Shown here: positions 41,045 through 50,160 of the stretch, one piece after another | Position numbering within the stretch: position 1 is the stretch's first letter | Layout: every line of letters begins with the position of its first letter | Assembly (NCBI GenBank): GCA_002331025.1 | Contig: DCYG01000005.1 | Coordinates: 62,001-126,000, forward strand | Origin: Firmicutes bacterium UBA2116 | GTDB lineage: Bacteria > Bacillota > Clostridia > Tissierellales > Sedimentibacteraceae | Reading direction: 5' to 3' | DNA length: 64,000 nt | The notes under the pieces: generated by a model | Database searches by the model: none | Told to the model about the DNA's origin: nothing | What the model saw: only the letters and a program-made list of their open reading frames with translations | Position numbers and translations under genes: made by a program

Positions 41045-41671
41045 GTGATCCGTATAAAATTATCAGACAGACAAAATCAAATAATTGAAATAATAGAAAA
41101 GCTCCAACCTGTAACCGGAGAAACGATAGCTGAAAAAATAGGTCTTACAAGAGCAACACTCCGACCTGATTTGGCGGTTTTATCCATGTGCGGCCTGATT
41201 AATGCAAAACCGAAGGTTGGATATTATATATCGAATAAAAAAAGCAACAGAGATATAGTAGAAAAATTATCAGCAATAAAAGTATCGGATATTAAATCAC
41301 TTCCCATAAATGTAACTGAATCCACAAGCGTTTACGATGCGATAGTAACTTTATTTTTAGAAAATGTAGGTACATTGTTCGTAGTGGAGGATGAGGCATT
41401 AAAAGGTGTAATATCAAGGAAGGACTTACTGAAGGCATCCATGGGAGGAAAAGATTTAAATGCCATCCCCGTGGGTATAGTAATGACAAGGATGCCTAAA
41501 ATCATATATTGTTTGGAAGAGGATTCAATTTTAGAAGCAGCAGAAAAAATCATAGAGCATGAAATAGATTGTATACCGATTATAACCCATTTACCAAACA
41601 ATAAAGTAAAGGCAATCGGAAGAATTTCAAAAACTAATATAACAAATGTTTTATTAGAAATAACCAAATAA
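41045..41671 (+). CDS. ccpN: CcpN/YqzB-type regulator (HTH plus two CBS domains)
   Basis: About 208 residues. The N-terminal winged helix (IAEKIGLTRATLRPDLAVLS, residues about 28-47) is followed by two CBS domains (about 78-135 and 140-205). This architecture and its position before yqfL identify the CcpN family, regulators of gluconeogenic genes in Bacillus. Start uncertain: GTG 41045 lies inside the excellent ribosome-binding sequence AAGGGGTGATC, and family N-termini (KLSDRQ) would fit a non-canonical ATA at 41054. The CBS pair probably senses nucleotides. Confidence 0.85.
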   Translation: MIRIKLSDRQNQIIEIIEKLQPVTGETIAEKIGLTRATLRPDLAVLSMCGLINAKPKVGYYISNKKSNRDIVEKLSAIKVSDIKSLPINVTESTSVYDAIVTLFLENVGTLFVVEDEALKGVISRKDLLKASMGGKDLNAIPVGIVMTRMPKIIYCLEEDSILEAAEKIIEHEIDCIPIITHLPNNKVKAIGRISKTNITNVLLEITK

Positions 41672-41681
41672 AGAGGTGCAT

Positions 41682-42497
41682 ATGGAGAAGATTAATATTT
41701 ACGCTGTTTCGGATTCCTTGGGAGAAACTGCCGAGCAGGTGGCAAAAGCGGTAATCAGACAGTTTGACTTGGCTGATTTTGATATAAAAAAGGTATCCTA
41801 TATAAATGATAAGGAATCGATAGATCATTTAATACAAAAAGCATCAGATGAAAACGCATTTATAGTATTTACTTTGGTGGTTGAAGAGCTCAGAGATTAT
41901 ATGATTGAAAAAGCTTCGGAATACAACCTTGACGCAGTTGATATAATGACACCTATTTTATTTCCTTTAGTTAAAAAATTGGGCTTAGCTCCTAAAAACG
42001 AGCCCGGTCTTTTACGTCAGCTTGACGAAAAATATTTTAAAAGAGTGGAATCAGTGGAATTTGCAGTAAAGTATGATGACGGAAAAGATACGAGGGGAAT
42101 TCTTTTGGCAGACGTAGTTCTGATAGGGGTATCAAGGACATCTAAGACACCGCTTTCTATGTATCTGGCCCACAAAAATTTAAAGGTTGCAAATATTCCG
42201 TTAGTTCCTGAAGTCAGCTTGCCTGAAGAGCTAAAGTTAATATCTCCTAAAAGAATAATAGGCCTGACTTTAAATGTGGAAAATCTGAATAAAATCAGAA
42301 AAGAACGCCTTAAGGCAATGGGACTGAGGGATACGGCAAACTATGCCAATATGGAAAGAATTTTCGAGGAACTTGAATATTCGGAAAAGGTGATGAAAAA
42401 CTTAAAGTGCAAAATAATTGATACAACCAACAAAGCAGTTGAAGAAACCGCATCAATTATTCTTGACTACATATCCGAAAACGAAATAAAAAAATAA
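41682..42497 (+). CDS. yqfL: Pyruvate,phosphate dikinase regulator (kinase/pyrophosphorylase)
   Basis: 271 residues of the DUF299/PPDK regulatory protein family, which phosphorylates PPDK or PEP synthase using ADP and removes the phosphate with Pi. P-loop GVSRTSKTP at 149-157 and the N-terminal VSDSLGETAEQVAKA are diagnostic. AGAGGTG lies 3 bases before ATG 41682. Pairing with the CcpN-like regulator links both to pyruvate/PEP control. Confidence 0.93.
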   Translation: MEKINIYAVSDSLGETAEQVAKAVIRQFDLADFDIKKVSYINDKESIDHLIQKASDENAFIVFTLVVEELRDYMIEKASEYNLDAVDIMTPILFPLVKKLGLAPKNEPGLLRQLDEKYFKRVESVEFAVKYDDGKDTRGILLADVVLIGVSRTSKTPLSMYLAHKNLKVANIPLVPEVSLPEELKLISPKRIIGLTLNVENLNKIRKERLKAMGLRDTANYANMERIFEELEYSEKVMKNLKCKIIDTTNKAVEETASIILDYISENEIKK

Positions 42498-42528
42498 TTT
42501 TGTGAATATACAAATAATGTACGTTTTC

Positions 42529-42605
42529 TGTCATTCCGAGCGTAAGTGAGGAATCTCAGGTTTTTAAATGCTGAGATCCTTCGAGCCAAAACTCTCAGGA
42601 TGACA
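42529..42605. repeat. Dispersed intergenic repeat forming an imperfect hairpin
   Basis: TGTCATTCCGAGCG...GAATCTCAG faces CTGAGATCCTTCGAGC...CTCAGGATGACA. Outer arms TGTCAT/ATGACA and inner arms CTCAG/CTGAG are complementary. A half copy lies at 54868-54896. Confidence 0.7.
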
Positions 42606-42631
42606 AATATAATTATCAGGGGGTGATAATA

Positions 42632-43645
42632 GTGAATATACGAGAACGATATGAACAATTCGAAATTGATTACTTATCTCCGCACGCTGCTAAAAGCAGA
42701 TTTTCAAAAGGCAGGGAAATCCCGGAAGAAAGCTGCGAAATAAGAACCGAATACCAAAGAGACAGAGATAGAATAATTCATTCAAAAAGCTTCAGGAGAT
42801 TAAAACACAAAACACAAGTTTTTTTATCTCCTGAAGGAGATCATTACAGGACACGTCTTACTCACACATTGGAAGTATCACAGATTTCAAGAACTATCGC
42901 AAGAAGCTTAAATTTAAATGAAGATTTAACCGAGGCAATTGCCCTTGGTCATGATTTGGGTCATACGCCATTCGGCCATACAGGCGAGAAAATACTCAAT
43001 GAAATTTGCGAAGAAGGCTTTAAGCACAATGAACAAAGCTTGAGAGTCGTAGAATTCTTAGAACTGAGAAACGGTAACAGAGGATTAAACCTTACCTTTG
43101 AAGTCAGAGATGGAATTCTGAATCACCCCTTAAGCTATAACCCATCAACACCGGAAGGTCAAATCGTAAGCATCTCTGACAGAATAGCCTATATAAATCA
43201 CGACATTGATGATGCGCTGAGAGCAGATATAATAAAGCCCGGGCAAATGCCTGATATATTTTTTAAAGCCTTAGGTTATACCCATGGACAAAGAATTAAT
43301 ACCATGATAACAGATGTGATAAAAAATAGCATGGATAAAAACAAAATAACCATGAGTGAAGAGATTGCTCATTATACAAAAGAACTAAGAGATTTTTTAT
43401 TTGAAAATGTATATTATAATAAAACCGCAAAAAGTGAAGAAGATAAAACAAAATTTATAATCGAAAAAATATTTGAATATTATACTAAGAATTTTGAGTT
43501 ATTACCTGATTTTTATTTGCAAATATATAACGAAAACAATCTGGAAAAAAACGTAATAATCAAAGATTACATTGCCGGCATGACAGATCGTTATGCAATG
43601 AAGATATTTGAAGACTTATACATTCCCAAACCTTGGAGACAATAG
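42632..43645 (+). CDS. dgt: Deoxyguanosinetriphosphate triphosphohydrolase-like protein
   Basis: 337 residues, dNTPase of the HD superfamily. The metal site is formed by HRTRLTHTLEV-type residues (DHYRTRLTHTLEVSQI) and GHDLGHTPFGHTGE. It hydrolyses dNTPs to the nucleoside and triphosphate. The start is GTG 42632, 6 bases after AGGGGGTG. Often found before dnaG in clostridia, as here. Confidence 0.92.
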   Translation: MNIRERYEQFEIDYLSPHAAKSRFSKGREIPEESCEIRTEYQRDRDRIIHSKSFRRLKHKTQVFLSPEGDHYRTRLTHTLEVSQISRTIARSLNLNEDLTEAIALGHDLGHTPFGHTGEKILNEICEEGFKHNEQSLRVVEFLELRNGNRGLNLTFEVRDGILNHPLSYNPSTPEGQIVSISDRIAYINHDIDDALRADIIKPGQMPDIFFKALGYTHGQRINTMITDVIKNSMDKNKITMSEEIAHYTKELRDFLFENVYYNKTAKSEEDKTKFIIEKIFEYYTKNFELLPDFYLQIYNENNLEKNVIIKDYIAGMTDRYAMKIFEDLYIPKPWRQ

Positions 43646-43660
43646 ACGAAAAATAATTTG

Positions 43661-43689
43661 TTGACAAGCTTATTTCGTTGTGTTATAAT
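43661..43689 (+). promoter_or_regulatory. Consensus promoter for dnaG-rpoD
   Basis: TTGACA (43661-43666), 17 bases, TATAAT (43684-43689): a perfect match to the sigma-A consensus, 31 bases before dnaG. Confidence 0.8.
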
Positions 43690-43720
43690 CTGTGTTCAAC
43701 GTATAGATAATGGTGATATT

Positions 43721-45487
43721 ATGCCCTATAGATTGGATTCTGATGTAGTTAAAAGAATTCTAGATGAAAACAATATAGTAGATGTAATAGAAGAATTTTT
43801 GCCTTTAAAAAAAGCAGGTGCAAATTACAGCACAAACTGCCCCTTTCATAAGGAAAAAACTCCTTCTTTTATTGTTTCACCGGATAAACAGATATTTCAT
43901 TGCTTTGGCTGCGGAGAAAGCGGCGACAGCATAAGCTTTATTACAAAGTATAAAAATTATACTTTCGTTGAAGCTGCGGAGTATCTTGCAAAAAAGGCGG
44001 GGATTATTTTAGAAGAGGTTAATAACTTTTCAAACAACCGAGAAAATAAAGAGCTTACGGACAGGCTTTATAAAATAAACAGAGATGCTGCGGCATATTT
44101 TTATAGAAATTTAAAAGCGTACCCGGAGATTATAAGTTACTTAAAATCAAGGAAAATTGATAATGATGTAATAAAAAAGTTTGGAATTGGATATGCTATA
44201 AATCAATGGGATAATTTGCTAAAATACTTAACCGGTAAGGGGTACATAGAAGAAGACATATTAAAAACCGGATTAATAATTAAGCATCAGGAAAAAAATT
44301 CATGCTATGATCGTTTCAGAAACAGAGTGATGTTTCCTATATTTGATGTACGGAAAAGAATAATAGGTTTTGGAGGAAGAGTTATTGATGATTCACTTCC
44401 TAAATATCTCAATTCACCTGAAACTTTAATATTTAATAAAGGTTACAATTTATACGGTATCAATTTAGCAAGGGAAGCAGTAAAGGACAAAAGCTTCATA
44501 TTGGTAGAAGGATACATGGATGTTATTAAGATGCATGCATATGGATATGATACAGCCGTTGCAGCTTTGGGCACATCCTTGACTGACAATCAGATAAAAC
44601 TATTAAAAAGATATTCCAAGAGCTTTTATATTGGCTTTGACTCGGATAATGCAGGTCAAAATGCCGCTTTAAAAGCTTTGAACATGTTTAAAAGAAACAA
44701 TATAGATGCAAAGGTAATAATTATAGATAATGCAAAGGACCCGGATGAATATTTAAATAAGTTCGGGAAAGTAAATTTCGACAAATTAATTGAAAATTCT
44801 CTTGATTATTATAATTTCTTAGAATATCATTTTAATGAAATATATGAAAATTATAGTAAAGTTGAATATATATCTAAAATTTTTGACAATATAGTAAATG
44901 TCAACAGCGAAATAGAAAAAGAGCTTATATTTGAAAAATTATCAAGTAAAGTAGGTGTTTCCAAAGAATCGATAATTAAGGAATATAACAAGAAGGAAAC
45001 TAATCAAAGAACTTTTGTAAAGGCTTCAATTCCTGCCAAAATTAAAATGCAGGTGCAAAAAATTACAACATCCCATGAAGAGGAGTTAATCAAACTGATA
45101 CTCATAGAAAATGATTTTGCTTTACAGCTTAAAGAAATAGTAAACGAAGACGTATTTAAGGATTTAGAATTTTATGGAATATTTAAAGAAATGTATGAAT
45201 ACAAAATAAACAATATGAGTATAGATGAAGATAGCTTGAAAAAAATTATAAAAAATGAAACGGATGCTAAAGTTTTATTGCAATGTGACGATGTTGATTA
45301 TGATAATTTAGAGTCATTATTCAAGGATTGTATTAAAAGGTTAAAAATAAAATATTATGAAAAGAAAAGAAGCATACTGAGTGACAATTTAACACAGTCT
45401 GAAAACTCTGAGGAAAGCAAAGAAATAATGACCGAAATTTTTATCCTCGCTAAAAAAATTAAGTCAACTAAAGAGGAGGTTAACTAA
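43721..45487 (+). CDS. dnaG: DNA primase
   Basis: 588 residues. The zinc-binding CHC2 domain has Cys40, His43, Cys61 and Cys64. The Toprim domain has LVEGYMDVIKMHAYGYD and GFDSDNAGQNA, and the C-terminus is the helicase-interaction part. It synthesises RNA primers for replication. ATG 43721 follows TGGTGAT; the frame extends into the promoter at 43658 and that is not coding. rpoD follows 3 bases later, the classic macromolecular synthesis arrangement. Confidence 0.97.
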   Translation: MPYRLDSDVVKRILDENNIVDVIEEFLPLKKAGANYSTNCPFHKEKTPSFIVSPDKQIFHCFGCGESGDSISFITKYKNYTFVEAAEYLAKKAGIILEEVNNFSNNRENKELTDRLYKINRDAAAYFYRNLKAYPEIISYLKSRKIDNDVIKKFGIGYAINQWDNLLKYLTGKGYIEEDILKTGLIIKHQEKNSCYDRFRNRVMFPIFDVRKRIIGFGGRVIDDSLPKYLNSPETLIFNKGYNLYGINLAREAVKDKSFILVEGYMDVIKMHAYGYDTAVAALGTSLTDNQIKLLKRYSKSFYIGFDSDNAGQNAALKALNMFKRNNIDAKVIIIDNAKDPDEYLNKFGKVNFDKLIENSLDYYNFLEYHFNEIYENYSKVEYISKIFDNIVNVNSEIEKELIFEKLSSKVGVSKESIIKEYNKKETNQRTFVKASIPAKIKMQVQKITTSHEEELIKLILIENDFALQLKEIVNEDVFKDLEFYGIFKEMYEYKINNMSIDEDSLKKIIKNETDAKVLLQCDDVDYDNLESLFKDCIKRLKIKYYEKKRSILSDNLTQSENSEESKEIMTEIFILAKKIKSTKEEVN

Positions 45488-45490
45488 CCC

Positions 45491-46651
45491 ATGGGTGAAA
45501 ATAAAAACGTAACAGTAGAAGAATCTGAAAAAGATATAGAAATGCAGCAAAAAATTGATTCAATCAAAAATAAATTAATAGAAAAAGGTAAAAGAAACGG
45601 ATTTATAACGTATAAAGAAGTATTAAGGTCTTTTGAAAAATTAGATATCAATCCGGAATTTATTGATGATTTTTATAAGCAAGCAGAAGATAACGATCTT
45701 GAAATACTTGGTTTTCAAGATGATATGATTCTTGAAAAAGTTGACGATATAGATGACACAGAAATTAAAGATGATGCGGACTTTTTTGTGAGCCAATCAG
45801 ATGATGATATTTTGAAAGGTGTAAATATTGATGATCCTGTCAGAATGTATTTAAAAGAAATAGGAAAAGTACCTTTATTATCCGCAAATGAAGAAATAGA
45901 CCTTGCAAAAAAAATGCAGGATGGAGATGAAGAAGCAAAGAAAAGACTGGCAGAAGCCAATTTAAGATTGGTTGTAAGCATTGCTAAGCGTTATGTTGGA
46001 AGAGGTATGTTGTTCTTGGATTTAATTCAGGAGGGAAATCTTGGATTAATTAAGGCAGTTGAGAAGTTTGATTATACAAAAGGATTTAAATTCAGCACAT
46101 ATGCTACTTGGTGGATCCGTCAGGCAATAACGAGAGCAATAGCCGATCAGGCAAGAACCATAAGAATCCCTGTCCACATGGTAGAAACAATAAATAAATT
46201 AATAAGAATAAAAAGACAGCTTTTGCAGGAATTAGGACGCGATGCGACACCTGAAGAAATTGCTCTTGAAATGGAAATGGAGCCTGATAAGGTAAGAGAA
46301 ATATTAAAAATTGCTCAGGAGCCTGTTTCGCTTGAAACACCGATAGGAGAAGAAGAAGACAGCCACTTGGGAGATTTTATACCTGATGATGAGGTTCAGG
46401 CACCGTCGGACGTAGCAACATTTACTCTTTTAAAGGAACAGCTTTCATCAGTGCTTCATACTCTTACAGACAGAGAGCAAAAGGTTCTGAGACTACGATT
46501 CGGATTAGATGACGGAAGAGCAAGAACATTAGAAGAGGTTGGCAAGGAATTCGACGTAACAAGAGAAAGAATAAGACAAATTGAAGCTAAGGCATTAAGG
46601 AAGCTCAGACACCCAAGCCGCAGCAAGAAATTAAAGGATTATTTAGAATAA
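45491..46651 (+). CDS. rpoD: Primary sigma factor RpoD/SigA
   Basis: 386 residues, the length typical of Firmicutes SigA. Region 1.1 at the N-terminus, region 1.2/2 with DPVRMYLKEIGKVPLLSA and EANLRLVVSIAKRYVGRGM, region 2.4 with YATWWIRQAITRAIADQART, and region 4.2 with VTRERIRQIEAKALRKLRHP. It directs housekeeping transcription, including the TTGACA/TATAAT promoters seen in this window. AAAGAGGAGG lies upstream of ATG 45491. Confidence 0.98.
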   Translation: MGENKNVTVEESEKDIEMQQKIDSIKNKLIEKGKRNGFITYKEVLRSFEKLDINPEFIDDFYKQAEDNDLEILGFQDDMILEKVDDIDDTEIKDDADFFVSQSDDDILKGVNIDDPVRMYLKEIGKVPLLSANEEIDLAKKMQDGDEEAKKRLAEANLRLVVSIAKRYVGRGMLFLDLIQEGNLGLIKAVEKFDYTKGFKFSTYATWWIRQAITRAIADQARTIRIPVHMVETINKLIRIKRQLLQELGRDATPEEIALEMEMEPDKVREILKIAQEPVSLETPIGEEEDSHLGDFIPDDEVQAPSDVATFTLLKEQLSSVLHTLTDREQKVLRLRFGLDDGRARTLEEVGKEFDVTRERIRQIEAKALRKLRHPSRSKKLKDYLE

Positions 46652-46696
46652 ACAGGGGAGGGTTAATACCCTCTCATTTTTAATTATGAGGTGAAT

Positions 46697-47374
46697 ATGA
46701 ACCGGTTGGAATGTATTAAATCTATGGTTGCTAAATGTCATACGGCAGCGGACATAGGAACTGATCATGGCTATGTTGCAGAGATGCTTTTAAATGAAAA
46801 TGTATGCGAAAAAGTAATTGCGACAGATTTAAATAAAGGACCTTTAAACAGAGCAATAAAGCATTTAACATCTGTAAATTTGCACAAAAAATGTGATTTC
46901 AGATTAGGAAGCGGGCTTACCGTATTAAAAGAAAATGAGGCAGATGCAATAATTATTGCAGGTATGGGAGGAGAATTGATTGCAGATATAATTGAAGCAT
47001 CTAAAAATATTGCACTACAAGCTTCCCAGCTTATTTTGCAGCCGATGACAACAGGGGATAAGCTGAGACAATATTTATATGAAAACGGTTTTAGAATAAC
47101 AGATGAAAACATTGTTAAAGAGTTTCATCACTATTATTTTGTCATTAAGGCAGTTCCCGGCAAAGATGAAATAACAGACGAGATATTTTATGAAATAAGC
47201 AAAATAATCTTAGAAAAAAAAGAGCCGTTAATACTGGAATATCTGAACAAAATATTAAATGTAAATGAAAATATAATCAGGAGTATTGTAAAAAATAACG
47301 GTAGAGATTATAATGAAAAAGCAGAAGCTTTAAAAATAAAAAACAAAAAAATAAGGGAGTTGATGGAAAATTAA
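46697..47374 (+). CDS. trmK: tRNA (adenine22-N1)-methyltransferase TrmK
   Basis: 225 residues. The Rossmann SAM site is AADIGTDHGYVAEML and the NPPY-like segment is IIAGMGGELIADII, both typical of TrmK. It makes m1A22 in tRNAs. ATG 46697 with GAGGTGA is preferred over GTG 46691. Its stop codon overlaps the presumed start of the nif3-like gene. Position after rpoD is as in Bacillus. Confidence 0.93.
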   Translation: MNRLECIKSMVAKCHTAADIGTDHGYVAEMLLNENVCEKVIATDLNKGPLNRAIKHLTSVNLHKKCDFRLGSGLTVLKENEADAIIIAGMGGELIADIIEASKNIALQASQLILQPMTTGDKLRQYLYENGFRITDENIVKEFHHYYFVIKAVPGKDEITDEIFYEISKIILEKKEPLILEYLNKILNVNENIIRSIVKNNGRDYNEKAEALKIKNKKIRELMEN

Positions 47375-48149
47375 GGTTGATTCGATTATTAGAATATTAA
47401 AAGAAAAATTAGAATTGAAATCACAAGAATCATGGGATAACAGCGGATTGCAGATAGGTGACTATAATAATGACATAAATAACATTATGTTAACTGTGGA
47501 TATTGATTTAAATGCAGTTGAATACGCAATTAATAATAAGATTGAATTGATAATTACTCATCATCCATTTTTGTTTTCGTGTTTGAAATCAATTGATTTC
47601 AGTACATATGAAGGTAAATTAATAAGACGAATAATAAAAAACGATATAAATTTATACAGCATGCATACAAATTATGACATGGCGGAATTTGGGGTAAGCT
47701 ATCAGTTATCTAAGGTATTGAATATTGATTCCTATGAAATTCTTCATATCGTAAATCCTGATGGCAGCGGATATGGCGGCATAGGTTATACCGAGCCGGT
47801 TAATATATTGGAATATGCTAAAGAAGTAAAGAAACTGTTAAAGGCTGATCATATAAAATTATATTGTAATAATGATGATAAAATAGTCAGTAAAACAGCG
47901 TTTTGCGGAGGTAGTGGCAGTGATTTTATAAAGGATGCAATTTCTAAAGAAGCAGATGTATACATAACCGGTGACATAAAATATCATCAGGCACAGTTTG
48001 CTTTACAAAACAACTTATGTGTAATAGATGCAGGTCACTATAATACGGAATATCAGTCGTTACAGAGTATTAAAAATGTTCTTGATGAAGTTGAGGAATT
48101 AAACGTAATGTTAATGGAAGTAAATACGGTAAGGGAAATTATTTTATAG
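47370..48149 (+). CDS. yqfO: Nif3-like dinuclear metal-centre protein (YqfO)
   Basis: About 259 residues. Conserved Nif3 features are WDNSGLQIG, LIITHHPFLF and the C-terminal DAGHYNTE. The family N-terminus (VDSIIRILKEKLELKSQESW) lies upstream of the first usual start codon (TTG 47415). The frame is closed by TGA at 47361, and the only fitting start is ATT at 47370, with GGGAG 10 bases upstream and overlapping the trmK stop. The start is therefore probably non-canonical, unless there is a sequence error. The molecular function of Nif3 is uncertain. Confidence 0.88.
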   Translation: MKVDSIIRILKEKLELKSQESWDNSGLQIGDYNNDINNIMLTVDIDLNAVEYAINNKIELIITHHPFLFSCLKSIDFSTYEGKLIRRIIKNDINLYSMHTNYDMAEFGVSYQLSKVLNIDSYEILHIVNPDGSGYGGIGYTEPVNILEYAKEVKKLLKADHIKLYCNNDDKIVSKTAFCGGSGSDFIKDAISKEADVYITGDIKYHQAQFALQNNLCVIDAGHYNTEYQSLQSIKNVLDEVEELNVMLMEVNTVREIIL

Positions 48150-48158
48150 GGGATAGAT

Positions 48159-50093
48159 ATGGATAAAAATTACGAGTACATAAGAGCTGCTGTAGCAATA
48201 CCGACTCTTAAGGTAGCAAATACAATGTATAATGTAAAGGAAATTGCTTCACTTACAAAAAAAGCATTCAAAGAAAAAAATGCAAGGGTTATACTATTTC
48301 CGGAACTTTGTATTACAGGATACAGCTGCGGCGACTTGTTTAATCAGAGGACACTTATAAGCGGAGCGGAGGAAGCCTTGCAGCTATTGCTTAATGAGAC
48401 CGAAGAACTTGACATTTTAGTAGCTGTAGGTATGCCAGTATATATTGACAATCAATTGTTTAATTGTGCAGTACTGCTGAAAAACGGTAAGATTCTCGGA
48501 GTTATTCCAAAAACATATGTGCCGAACTATAATGAATTTTATGAAAAGAGATGGTTTGCTTCATCTCTTTCGCGAATATCTGACGAAGTAACGTTGTGCG
48601 GGCAAAATGTTCCCTTCAATGAAAACATGCTGTTTAAAGACACACTGTCATCCTTATGCATAGGATTTGATATTTGTGAGGACTTGTGGGTAAGCATACC
48701 TCCAAGCTCATATCATACAATTCACGGGGCTAATTTAATTCTGAATCTTTCTGCCAGCAATGAAACAGTAGGCAAAAGCGAATACAGGAGAGATATAGTG
48801 AGAATTCAGTCATCAAAATGTATGACCTCCTATTGTTTTGCATCAGCAGGTCAATCTGAAAGCACCACAGATGTAGTATCATCGGGACATGCGTTGATTG
48901 CTGAAAACGGCATAATTTTAGATGAAGACAGATTTTCAGCAGAAAGCAGCATAATCTATGCGGATATAGATTTAGAAAAGCTTAAAAATGACAGAGTTAA
49001 ATTTAACAGCTATATGGGAAGAACTGAAAATAAGGATTATAAATATGTGAATTTTGAGCTTGGATATTCTGAAGACCTAAAGCTATACAGAGCTGTAGAT
49101 AAATATCCTTTTGTTCCCTCAAATACAGAAGAAAGAAACTACAGATGCAGAGAAATATTAAACATACAGGCAACGGGACTTTATCAGAGGTTGTCTAAAA
49201 TAGGCAGTAAAAAGGCTGTTATAGGAATATCCGGCGGTCTGGACAGCACCTTAGCCTTATTGGTAACCGTTGAAGCATTTAAAAAGCTTAAGCTTCCTAT
49301 GGAAAATATTATAGCCATAACAATGCCGGGATTCGGTACATCCTCAAGGACGTACAATAACGGCCTGATATTGATGAAGGAATTAGGTGTAACTTCAAAG
49401 GAAATTTCAATCAAGGATGCCTGCATACAGCATTTTAAGGATATAGGTCATGATATTAATATACATGACGTTACTTATGAAAATGCACAGGCAAGAGAGA
49501 GAACTCAGATTTTGATGGACTATGCAAACAAGGAAAATGCAATAGTAGTGGGAACCGGAGATTTGTCGGAATTGGCTTTAGGATGGTGTACATACAACGG
49601 AGATCATATGTCAATGTACGGAGTAAATTCTGGTATACCTAAGACATTGGTTAAATATATGGTAAAATGGTATGCGGAGGATCAGGCGAATGGAGCAATC
49701 AAAAAAGCTTTGCTGGATGTTTATGACACACCTGTCAGCCCTGAACTTCTGCCGACTGATAAAGCAGGCAACATTGCACAGCTTACCGAAAAATCGGTAG
49801 GTTCATACGATTTGAATGATTTCTTCCTGTTTAACATGATCAGAAACGGTTATGGACCTGAAAAAATATATTTCCTTGCTAAAATTGCTTTTAAGGATGA
49901 ATTCAGTAACGAAGTAATTCTTGAAACTCTTAAAAATTTCTATAAAAGATTTTTCACACAGCAATTTAAACGTTCCTGCATGCCTGACGGAGTTAAGGTC
50001 GGCTCAGTATCCTTGTCTCCGAGGGGTGACTGGAAAATGCCGAGCGATGCATCATACGAGCTGTGGCTGGATAGGTTGAATAATTTGACATGA
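48159..50093 (+). CDS. nadE: Glutamine-dependent NAD+ synthetase
   Basis: 644 residues with two domains. The N-terminal nitrilase-type glutaminase has Glu49 (LFPELCITGYSCG), the Lys in IPKTYVPNY and nucleophile Cys173 (GFDICEDLW). The C-terminal NAD synthetase has the ATP-PPase loop GISGGLDS (356-363). It amidates deamido-NAD using ammonia from glutamine, the last step of NAD synthesis. Starts 9 bases after the nif3-like gene. Full length. Confidence 0.96.
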   Translation: MDKNYEYIRAAVAIPTLKVANTMYNVKEIASLTKKAFKEKNARVILFPELCITGYSCGDLFNQRTLISGAEEALQLLLNETEELDILVAVGMPVYIDNQLFNCAVLLKNGKILGVIPKTYVPNYNEFYEKRWFASSLSRISDEVTLCGQNVPFNENMLFKDTLSSLCIGFDICEDLWVSIPPSSYHTIHGANLILNLSASNETVGKSEYRRDIVRIQSSKCMTSYCFASAGQSESTTDVVSSGHALIAENGIILDEDRFSAESSIIYADIDLEKLKNDRVKFNSYMGRTENKDYKYVNFELGYSEDLKLYRAVDKYPFVPSNTEERNYRCREILNIQATGLYQRLSKIGSKKAVIGISGGLDSTLALLVTVEAFKKLKLPMENIIAITMPGFGTSSRTYNNGLILMKELGVTSKEISIKDACIQHFKDIGHDINIHDVTYENAQARERTQILMDYANKENAIVVGTGDLSELALGWCTYNGDHMSMYGVNSGIPKTLVKYMVKWYAEDQANGAIKKALLDVYDTPVSPELLPTDKAGNIAQLTEKSVGSYDLNDFFLFNMIRNGYGPEKIYFLAKIAFKDEFSNEVILETLKNFYKRFFTQQFKRSCMPDGVKVGSVSLSPRGDWKMPSDASYELWLDRLNNLT

Positions 50094-50160
50094 TGCAGCG
50101 TTGATAGAAAAAATTTCATTAATATGTATGTAGGTGTTTCTATCAGAGTGTGGAGGTAAA

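Noticed and set aside
42529..42605. Hairpin after yqfL as a terminator
   Set aside because: It has no T run and shares its arm with a second intergenic site, so it is better described as a dispersed repeat.
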